Below are positions 54,565-64,000 of a stretch of 64,000 bases of DNA, in pieces. Made by a program: the position numbers and the translations under genes. Each line of letters begins with the position of its first letter. The first letter of the stretch is position 1. The stretch is from Aporrectodea caliginosa (lineage: Eukaryota > Annelida > Clitellata > Crassiclitellata > Lumbricidae). Under the pieces are notes generated by a model, which was not told the DNA's origin, did no database searches, and worked only from the letters and a program-made list of their open reading frames with translations. Location of the stretch: positions 1 through 64,000 of the forward strand of contig JACEVL010000522.1 of the NCBI GenBank assembly GCA_020284085.1, written 5' to 3'.

Positions 54565-54779
54565 AAGAAAAATGCACAGGCACGTTCCTCCACTATGAGT
54601 GTAAACATTGTGTAGCCCTATGTAATAACAACTAAAGTCCCAGTTCTATGAGGAATGTTCTCGTAAATAACTTATAATTACCATATAATTACAATTGTCA
54701 ACTGTTGAGTTTGAGTAAAAATTGAGTTTGTTCTGGTTTTCGATAAAACTTAAATCGACCGTCTGCAGCTGTTTAAAAA

Positions 54780-55470
54780 CATTCACACTTCATCATCATC
54801 ATCATCGGTTCCTGACGCCAGCCACTTGGGAGCGATGGGTACGAATAAATGATCTCCACTGTCCTCGGTCTCTCACCAAGTCCATTGCTCCCCTCAGTGT
54901 CAGTCCAAGTGATGTTATGTCTTCATTTATATTGTCTATCCAGCGTTGTCATGGTCTGCCTTTGTGTCTTTTCCCTTCAAATGTGCGTTGTGTGGAGTTC
55001 GGTCAACTGTGGGGCGCGGTGGTGTAGAGGTATGTTCGGTGCCTTGCAGCCGGAGGGTTGCGGGTTCGAATCCACCTCAAGGGGTATATTTGGTGCCTTG
55101 CAGTCGGAGGGTTGCGGGTTCGAATCCACCTCAAGCCGCCGCGTAGGGACCCTGGGCAAGTCCTTCACTCGCAATTGCTCATGGGCTTCGGCGTGAAACT
55201 CCGATTCAGTGTCCGCGCTGTAGTCGGGAGCGCCTCTGAGTAGAAATCTTGAAGGGGCGCTATATAGATATCTGAAATGAATGAAATGAATGAACTGGCA
55301 TTCTTTCTACATGTCCAAACCATCGGAGTCTTTGTTGCACGACTTTGTCTATCAGGGTTGTTTTGATGCCTAATGCTTGTCATCGTTCCTTCTTTTCTGC
55401 AGTCCTGAAATCCCTGCAATCTTCCGTAGCCAACTCATTTCTGCTGTAAGAATTCTTTTCTCATCCTGTT
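54780..55470 (-). pseudogene. LINE 3' end (family E) containing SINE-1
   Basis: It matches 36620-37160. The minus strand shows an RLRWFGHVERM-like segment and a RWIDDIK-like segment separated by the SINE, then (ATG)n at 54790-54806. Confidence 0.6.
55014..55293 (+). mobile_element. SINE-1 copy with internal B-box duplication, precise insertion
   Basis: Compared with 36870, where TTCGGTCAACTGGCATT is uninterrupted, here TTCGGTCAACT is followed by the SINE and then AACTGGCATT. A 54-bp block (GTGCCTTGCAGCCGGAGGGT to ATCCACCTCAA) is duplicated, giving two B-boxes. The tail ends GGGGCGCTATATAGATATCT and ATGAATGAA repeats. Confidence 0.85.
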
Positions 55471-55475
55471 ATCCA

Positions 55476-55990
55476 TAGGCGGAGACTTGGTCCTGGGTTT
55501 GGGGGGCCGGTCAAGGAGCGGCCGAAGGACGATCGGCGAGTGCGCAGCGCCGAGCAGGGGAGGGGTTTGGGGAGGGGACGTGACCCCTCCCCTATCTAAA
55601 ATATTTTGAATTTCCACACTGTTATGGTAGCATTTTAAGCGGTCATCTGAACAAAATTGCTCTATTATTTGAGTGCTGTTAAGGACCCAGCTGTCACTCG
55701 TAGCTTACATGTAGTTTGAGTCGTGTTTGAGTTTGGAGGAGGGCTTTCAGTTTAAAATTTTTTGAATTTCCACACTGTAATGGTAGCATTTTAAGCTGTC
55801 ATCTGAAAAAAAAAATTGTTCTATTATTTGAGTGCTGATAAGAACCAGCTGTCACTCTTAGCTATTATTATTATATTCATGAAATATTTCAGAAATATTG
55901 GGGGGGATATAAGCAGCTCCTTTCCCTCCAACTCAAGTTTTTGGGGGGGGGGGACCGTCCCCCCTGTCCCACCTAAGTCTCCGCGCCTGG
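55476..55990. mobile_element. hAT-like MITE
   Basis: The ends CATAGGCGGAGACTTGG and reverse of CTAAGTCTCCGCGCCTG are inverted copies; G-runs lie subterminally. A TTTTGAATTTCCACACTGT block occurs twice inside (about 55600 and 55759). No clear 8-bp duplication. Confidence 0.55.
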
Positions 55991-56065
55991 GTTAGAGATG
56001 ATCAGATGGGACAATGACGTGGATCTGTGGGATTTCTTCATAAAGTTCTGTTGTTTCTTTTCCAG

Positions 56066-56203
56066 GTGATCCGTGTCCCCAGCCAAAGCAGTTGGAGCAG
56101 AGCGACCTTGAACCCTGTACTCCTCATCGAAGATTCGATTACTTCGCTGGAAGTGAGGTTTCATACATCACGGCCTTCAACTGTCTCGCTCTTCTGCCGT
56201 TCA
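56066..56203 (+). CDS. DUOX-like (dual oxidase) exon
   Basis: Acceptor TTTCTTTTCCAG, donor TTCA|GTAAGTATG, 138 nt, phase 1 on both sides. It encodes DPCPQPKQLEQSDLEPCTPH, RRFDYFAGSEVSYITAFN, CLALLPF. The CPQP...L..CTP...DYF.GSEV.Y pattern then a hydrophobic run fits the DUOX segment between the peroxidase-like domain and the first membrane helix. DUOX is a membrane NADPH oxidase that releases hydrogen peroxide. No neighbouring exon is in the window. Its donor boundary is the source of the 28-bp minisatellite. Confidence 0.6.
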
Positions 56204-56366
56204 GTAAGTATGTACGCTCTTCTGCCGTTCAGTAAGTATGTACGCTCTTCTGCCGTTCAGTAAGTATGTACGCTCTTCTGCCGTTCAGTAAGTATGTACG
56301 CTCTTCTGCCGTTCAGTAAGTATGTACGCTCTTCTGCCGTTCAGTAAGTATGTACGCTCTTCTGCC
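56185..56366 (+). repeat. 28-bp minisatellite of splice-donor units, upstream block (6 copies)
   Basis: CGCTCTTCTGCCGTTCAGTA + AGTATGTA repeats from the end of the DUOX-like exon. Donors CA|GTAAGTATG lie at 56204, 56232, 56260, 56288, 56316 and 56344. The last unit is cut at CTCTTCTGCC by the LINE. Confidence 0.95.
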
Positions 56367-59300
56367 TGATCCGACCAGCCTTGCAGCGTCATGTCTTTCA
56401 TCAGACTCGTCAACTCAGATGCGCCACGCTCAACGTCCGATCTCTCGCCAACAAGGTTGACGTGGTCGGTCAGTGTTGGCGTGACGCTGGATTGGATATT
56501 CTCGGTCTGACGGAGACCTGGCATGAGGACGCTGACGATGTCGCTCTTCGGCGTCTGAGGTCCACTGGCCTGCAGATGCTGGAACGGGCTCGTCCTGTTC
56601 GGCCGGGGGCGAGAACCGACGACATCTTCTATCAGAATCATGGCGGCGTCGCAGTGATCGCGTCTGCTGCTGTCAGGCTCTCGAAGATCACCGCCCCGTT
56701 CGAGCCGATCACCTTCGAGCATCTCATCGCCAGGGTGACCGTTTCCGGAAACTCGTTCGTCTTCGTGGTGGTCTACCGCCCTGGTTCAGCCGCGGTGACC
56801 GCCGCCTTCTTCGACGAGTTTCGCCGGCTGCTTGAGTTCCTGTCATCGTTCGCAATGCCTTATGTCATCACCGGCGATCTTAACATCCGTTTTGACCGTC
56901 CTGATGATCCGACTACGCTGCGCGCGACCGAGCTGCTTGAAATGTATGGAGCCGTGCAGAGTGTGACAAGTGCGACTCACGATCGCGGGGGCATCCCTGA
57001 CGTCGTCGTCACAAGAGCTGACGAGATTCCGTCGGCGGTTGACGTCATCACTGTTCCTGGGGGTGCGTCTGACCATCGGCTGGTGACCTGGCCCTTCCTC
57101 GCTGCCCCGGCAGAGACACCCGTCTACAGAACCCAGCATCGCAGATCCTGGCGGCAGTTCGACATCGAGCGCTTCAGATCTGACCTCGCTGCCTCCTGCC
57201 TCTGTGACGGCATGCTGGGTCCTACTTCGTGTGACGATGTTTCCGTGGCGGCCCTGCGGTTCGACGAGGTCGTCACGGCCCTACTCGACGCCCATGCGCC
57301 GATGGCTGACATCACTTGCCGTGTGAGGGCCTCGTCTGACAAGTGGTACGACTCTGAGTGTCGTTCTGCGAAACGTCATGCTAGACGGTTCGAGCGTCGC
57401 TACAAAAAGACACGTTCAGCGACGGCTCGTGAGTGCTGGGTGGAGTCGTTAGGATCGATGCATCGGCTCGTCCAGTCCAAAAGGGGATGCTACTGGAGAT
57501 CAAAAGTAGACACTCGACTAGATCCGGCGTCTCTTTGGCGCGCGATTAACGATGGTCTGGGCAGGAAGGGAGATGGCGCCCCGAGTCCGGCTCCTGGACT
57601 CTCTGCCGAGGCCTTCGCCGACTTCTTCGATCAGAAAGTCTCTGATGTCAGGTCGGCCACCGATGGCGCGCCACCACCGGTGTTCCGTGACATCCAGACG
57701 GCTGATCGATTCCTGTCATTCGCGCCCGTAACATCCGATGTCGTATGCCGGATGGTCAACGAAGCTGTCGACAAATACTCCATGAAGGATCCCATGCCGA
57801 CGTGGCTGCTCAAGTCCTGCATCGATCTGCTCGCTCCTTATATCGCGTCAGTCTTCAACACATCGCTGTCCTCCGGCGCCTTTCCGACGTGTTATAAGGA
57901 CGCGTACGTCACTCCTCGCCTGAAGAAAGCGACGCTTTCCCCCTGCGAACTCTCCAGCTACCGACCGATCTCCAACCTCTCATTCCTGTCGAAGCTTCTC
58001 GAGCGCGTCGTTAGCGTCCAGCTAACCGATTACCTGTCGTCGGCCGGTCTTCTGCCGGTCCATCAGTCGGCCTACCGGAAGTACCACTCGACCGAGACCG
58101 CTCTCCTAAAGGTGGTAACTGACCTCACGGAGGCGATCGAGGCAGGCGACTACGCTCTGCTTGGTCTGCTTGACCTCTCGGCCGCCTTCGACACGGTAGA
58201 CCACGATGTTCTGGTGGAGCGCTTGTCGAGGACGTACGGGATCCGCTCGTCAGCGCTGGACTGGCTTCGCTCCTATCTCTGCGATCGCCGACAGACGGTC
58301 CTCTTCGACGGGGTCCTTTCAACCGTCCGCTCTCTCTCCTGCGGCGTCCCTCAGGGCTCCGTACTTGGGCCGCTGCTGTTCCTGCTCTACACCGCCGACG
58401 TGGGTGAGCTTGCTTCGAGTCTCGGCCTGTCATCACACTTCTATGCCGACGACTCTCAGCTCTACACGTGGGGACCTCCATCGACAGTCGAACAGCAGCG
58501 GCGACGAATGGAGCTTGGCATTGAGCGGATCGCTGAATGGATGCGGTCCAACAGATTGCGACTCAACCCAGAGAAGACGGACTTTCTGTGGTGCGCGACT
58601 AGCAGACGGTGTCTCCATCTCGACACCGACGCGCTGAATGTCTGCGGGGCCCCGATACGGCCCTCGACCTCTGTGCGTAATCTCGGCGTCCTGCTGGAGT
58701 CTGATCTGTCCATGAGGCGCCATGTCGCGTGGACCGTCGGCTCTTGCTTTCGCCAGCTCCGTCTCATCAGGAGCTGCATCAAGTCCTTACCTTTTGAGGC
58801 TGCGAGAGCGGCCGTCGCCGCCTTCGTCGCTTCCAAAGTGGACCGTTGTAACAGCCTGCTGGCCGGCGCGCCTGCGTGTCTCTTGGACGGACTCCAGTCG
58901 GTTCTCAATGCCGCGGCGAGGCTCATCTGCAATAGGAGGAAGTACGACCACATCACGCCGCTCCTCCGCGATGTCCTCCATTGGCTGCCTGTTCCGTTCC
59001 GCATCGAGTTCAAGCTCTGTCTGCTTGTCTTTAAATCACTACACGGAGCTGCGCCCGAGTACCTGCGCGATTGCTGCACTGGGACTCATTCCTCTGCGTC
59101 CGGGCTCCGGCTCCGATCGCTTGCGAAGATTGATCTCCGTGTGCGGAGGATGAGGACGCGCTTCGGTGATCGTGCTTTCTCGGCCGCCGGTCCTCGATGC
59201 TGGAACAGACTTCCTCCTGCTATCCGATTGACCGACTCATTGGACTCTTTTAAATCCATGCTAAAATCACATTTGTTCGCCAGGGCTTATCCCGACTGTT

Positions 59301-59398
59301 GTTAGTTGTCTTGTAAGGCGCCCTTGTAACGGCATGACCGTGTTACGGCGCCATAGAATGATAGAAATTGTCGTAATTATTATTATTATTATTATTAT
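56367..59398 (+). mobile_element. L2-like LINE inserted in the minisatellite
   Basis: It begins at TGATCCGACCAGCC and ends with a hairpin-forming GGCGCCCTTGTAACGG / CCGTGTTACGGCGCC 3' region and (ATT)n. TTCTGCC occurs on both sides (56360-56366 and 59396-59402), a plausible 7-bp target duplication, though the ATT tail blurs its left edge. Confidence 0.85.
56381..59305 (+). CDS. L2-like ORF2: APE-type endonuclease and reverse transcriptase, 974 codons
   Basis: The frame is unbroken from a stop at 56345 to TAG at 59303. Endonuclease motifs are ATLNVRSLANK, LTETWHED, HGGVAVIA, VVYRPGSAAV, VITGDLNIRFDRPDD and ASDHRLVTW (about residues 12-240). RT motifs are SSYRPISNLSFLSKLLERVV, HQSAYRKYHSTETALL, LLDLSAAFDTVDHDVL, SCGVPQGSVLGPLLFLLYTA and HFYADDSQLYTW, followed by the usual C-terminal domain. 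All catalytic motifs look intact. No ATG precedes the endonuclease in frame; the first codon counted here is TTG, so the copy is slightly 5' truncated. GC content and codon use differ strongly from the AT-rich flanks. Confidence 0.9.
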   Translation: MQRHVFHQTRQLRCATLNVRSLANKVDVVGQCWRDAGLDILGLTETWHEDADDVALRRLRSTGLQMLERARPVRPGARTDDIFYQNHGGVAVIASAAVRLSKITAPFEPITFEHLIARVTVSGNSFVFVVVYRPGSAAVTAAFFDEFRRLLEFLSSFAMPYVITGDLNIRFDRPDDPTTLRATELLEMYGAVQSVTSATHDRGGIPDVVVTRADEIPSAVDVITVPGGASDHRLVTWPFLAAPAETPVYRTQHRRSWRQFDIERFRSDLAASCLCDGMLGPTSCDDVSVAALRFDEVVTALLDAHAPMADITCRVRASSDKWYDSECRSAKRHARRFERRYKKTRSATARECWVESLGSMHRLVQSKRGCYWRSKVDTRLDPASLWRAINDGLGRKGDGAPSPAPGLSAEAFADFFDQKVSDVRSATDGAPPPVFRDIQTADRFLSFAPVTSDVVCRMVNEAVDKYSMKDPMPTWLLKSCIDLLAPYIASVFNTSLSSGAFPTCYKDAYVTPRLKKATLSPCELSSYRPISNLSFLSKLLERVVSVQLTDYLSSAGLLPVHQSAYRKYHSTETALLKVVTDLTEAIEAGDYALLGLLDLSAAFDTVDHDVLVERLSRTYGIRSSALDWLRSYLCDRRQTVLFDGVLSTVRSLSCGVPQGSVLGPLLFLLYTADVGELASSLGLSSHFYADDSQLYTWGPPSTVEQQRRRMELGIERIAEWMRSNRLRLNPEKTDFLWCATSRRCLHLDTDALNVCGAPIRPSTSVRNLGVLLESDLSMRRHVAWTVGSCFRQLRLIRSCIKSLPFEAARAAVAAFVASKVDRCNSLLAGAPACLLDGLQSVLNAAARLICNRRKYDHITPLLRDVLHWLPVPFRIEFKLCLLVFKSLHGAAPEYLRDCCTGTHSSASGLRLRSLAKIDLRVRRMRTRFGDRAFSAAGPRCWNRLPPAIRLTDSLDSFKSMLKSHLFARAYPDCC

Positions 59399-59675
59399 TC
59401 TGCCGTTCAGTAAGTATGTACGCTCTTCTGCCGTTCAGTAAGTATGTACGCTCTTCTGCCGTTCAGTAAGTATGTACGCTCTTCTGCCGTTCAGTAAGTA
59501 TGTACGCTCTTCTGCCGTTCAGTAAGTATGTACGCTCTTCTGCCGTTCAGTAAGTATGTACGCTCTTCTGCCGTTCAGTAAGTATGTACGCTCTTCTGCC
59601 GTTCAGTAAGTATGTACGCTCTTCTGCCGTTCAGTAAGTATGTACGCTCTTCTGCCGTTGAGTAAGTATGTAATA
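59396..59675 (+). repeat. 28-bp minisatellite of splice-donor units, downstream block (10 copies)
   Basis: The same unit as 56185-56366 continues after the LINE. Ten CCGTTCAGTAAG-type boundaries are spaced 28 bp from 59403 to 59655; the last has GTTGAG. The intron then continues with unrelated AT-rich sequence. Confidence 0.95.
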
Positions 59676-59828
59676 TCATAATTATAATTATAATTATTAT
59701 TGTTGTTCTGTTTCTAAGAGTAACGGACAAGTAGTTGACGAACATATAAATTATTAATGAAGAGCATTTTAAAAGTGTCTTTTAGAGCCCTCAATCAATT
59801 ATTGCCCCTATAACTATTATTATTATTA

Positions 59829-59919
<91 letters not shown>

Positions 59920-59995
59920 TTTATTTTATTATTATTAATATAATTATTATTATTATTATCATCATCATCATCATCATCATCATCATTTATTATTA
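59676..59995. repeat. AT-rich stretch, then (ATT)n and (ATC)n microsatellite
   Basis: TAATTATAATTATAATTATT near 59680, then ATT units from about 59815 with an ATC run at 59960-59985. Confidence 0.85.
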
Positions 59996-60060
59996 TTATT
60001 TTTTTTTTTATTGCCCGAGGTATAAATGATCCCTCAGGCTTCTAAAAAGCAATATTATTA
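59996..60060 (-). pseudogene. REL-type LINE tail fragment
   Basis: The minus strand has AAGCCTGAGGGATCATTTAT and ACCTCGGGCAATAAAAAAAA: the same hairpin tail as 41276-41340, with almost all of the element missing. (TAA)n lies on both sides. Confidence 0.75.
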
Positions 60061-60069
60061 ATATTATAA

Positions 60070-60142
<73 letters not shown>

Positions 60143-60145
60143 GTC
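60061..60145. repeat. (ATT)n microsatellite
   Basis: ATT units between two REL-type LINE copies. Confidence 0.95.
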
Positions 60146-61136
60146 ATTGTTAAAACACGGTAAAGCTTAGTGTTGTTGAGGTGGACGCTCCTCAGCGCCG
60201 GGCAACCTCGACATGGTGCCCTGGAAGGCAACCGCGTTGAAACGCTGGACCGTAACCGACAGGCGCTGGAGGATGAATCCTGTCTCTCGGGTGTCTCCGG
60301 ATATTTTCGTCAGGCGGCGACCCATCTCGGAGATGAAGGCGAGACCCTCTCTGTTGAGAGGGCCAAGGGTCTCCAGGGCTACAGGGACGAAGGTGTACCT
60401 CCTCTGTAGATCTGCGTATTTGGCGTGTTTCCTTGTGGCAGCCAACTCCGCCGCCCTTCCAGCTTCGGTCGCCGTCTCAGGGATGTATGAAGCGGCCACG
60501 GTATCCACCACCGTCGCGTCCCATATCAAGGTCCGCCCGTTGCCCCACGGTATCAGGGTCTGGCCATCAGGCCTCCTCCCGTCCGATCTGGTGAGGCCAG
60601 ACGGCTCCTTAACCGCAGGGGTGCCGGCTCTGTTGAGGCTGCGGTAGATGATATCGTTGACGGCGCAGTGTCTAGCCTGACGTCCAAACCCCAAATGGCA
60701 GGAGAGGCCATGTGAGCCTCTGGACGACACCGGAGCACCGCATGCGCACGTGTGCGGCTCGCAAATGGCCAGGCCCAAGCGCAAACCGGCCGCAACTCTC
60801 ACGGCCTCGTCGCTCATCCTCAGATCATTTGCGGTCAACGGGAGGGCATGTAGCCAGTCGGAGGCATGAGGGAACTGCACCGCTCTTAGTCTGGCCTGGT
60901 CGTAAGGGTCCTGCAGTGCGCCACTAACCGACGATAAGACCTCCTGCAGCAACGGCCCATCCCATTGTGATTGTTTGTGACTGGGTACGGCCGTTGGGTC
61001 GGAAATCCTGGCGAGTTCCATCCATTGCGAACGCGCTGAAGTGTAGGCCGTGTCTGTGTTCTCGAGTGTTGTTCCCAAGATGAGGGACTGAGTGGGGAGG
61101 GTGCCCGCGGCCGAAGCCAAAAAGGCGGGCAGTGCC
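60146..61136 (-). pseudogene. REL-type LINE, endonuclease end
   Basis: A 317-codon frame (61120-60167) has VQFPHASDWLHALPLTANDL, HTCACGAPVSSRGSHGLSCH, GRQARHCAVNDIIYRSLNRA, EPSGLTRSDGRRPDGQTLIP and TLIWDATVVDTVAASYIPET, then YTFVPVALETLGPLNREGLA and RLSVTVQRFNAVAFQGTMSR. RT is missing (5' truncated at a (TTA)n tract). Confidence 0.75.

Positions 61137-61222
<86 letters not shown>
61137..61222. repeat. (ATT)n microsatellite
   Basis: ATT units between REL-type LINE copies. Confidence 0.95.
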
Positions 61223-61234
61223 TTCTTTTTTCTT

Positions 61235-64000
<2,766 letters not shown>

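Noticed and set aside
56185..59675. CRISPR-like array of 28-bp direct repeats
   Set aside because: Units are head to tail with no unique spacers, in an animal genome, and derive from an exon-intron boundary.

Overview
This window is animal nuclear DNA. It shows spliced genes with GT-AG introns, a great deal of non-LTR retrotransposon sequence, foldback and hAT-type DNA elements, tRNA-derived SINEs and long microsatellites. The octamer TAGGCCTA recurs throughout. A marine invertebrate, possibly an echinoderm or other deuterostome, is my guess; nothing here fixes the species. Three host loci can be supported; most of the rest is transposon debris.

Host loci. (1) Minus strand, 13011 down to 5069: a six-exon gene for a secreted protein on a Cu/Zn superoxide dismutase (SOD) framework. 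Exon phases agree at all five junctions, and four introns lie where the classical SOD1 introns lie. The copper ligands and both disulphide cysteines are gone. The loop between the last two strands is replaced by a long Tyr/Ser/Asp/Gly/Lys repeat domain. Two one-base shifts break the last exon. (2) Minus strand, 28427 down to 24111: a four-exon gene for a DUF4806-like protein of about 341 residues. (3) Plus strand, 56066-56203: one exon resembling dual oxidase (DUOX). Its 3' splice-donor boundary has been amplified into a 28-bp minisatellite of 16 copies, into which an L2-like LINE with a 974-codon open frame later inserted.

Layout. 0-5 kb: LINE, hAT and gypsy debris. 5-13 kb: the SOD-like gene, its fourth intron packed with L2 fragments. 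14-20 kb: a broken CACTA-type transposase whose last exon is DUF4806-like, flanked by hairpins and tandem repeats. 20-23.4 kb: a foldback element, hAT MITEs and a hAT transposase relic. 24-28.5 kb: the DUF4806 gene. 28.6-45.7 kb: nested repeats, including a polypurine minisatellite, two SINE families, a large L2 copy and a 1.6-kb Ginger-like insert splitting a LINE. 46-50 kb: two related foldback elements with 9-bp target duplications, one invaded by a LINE. 51-54.6 kb: a palindrome of about 3.6 kb built on a PIN/XPG-like gene fragment. 54.8-64 kb: the DUOX exon, its minisatellite, the intact LINE, and a chain of LINEs with a restriction-like endonuclease lying in (TAA)n tracts.

All homology calls are from motif recognition by eye; no database search was run.
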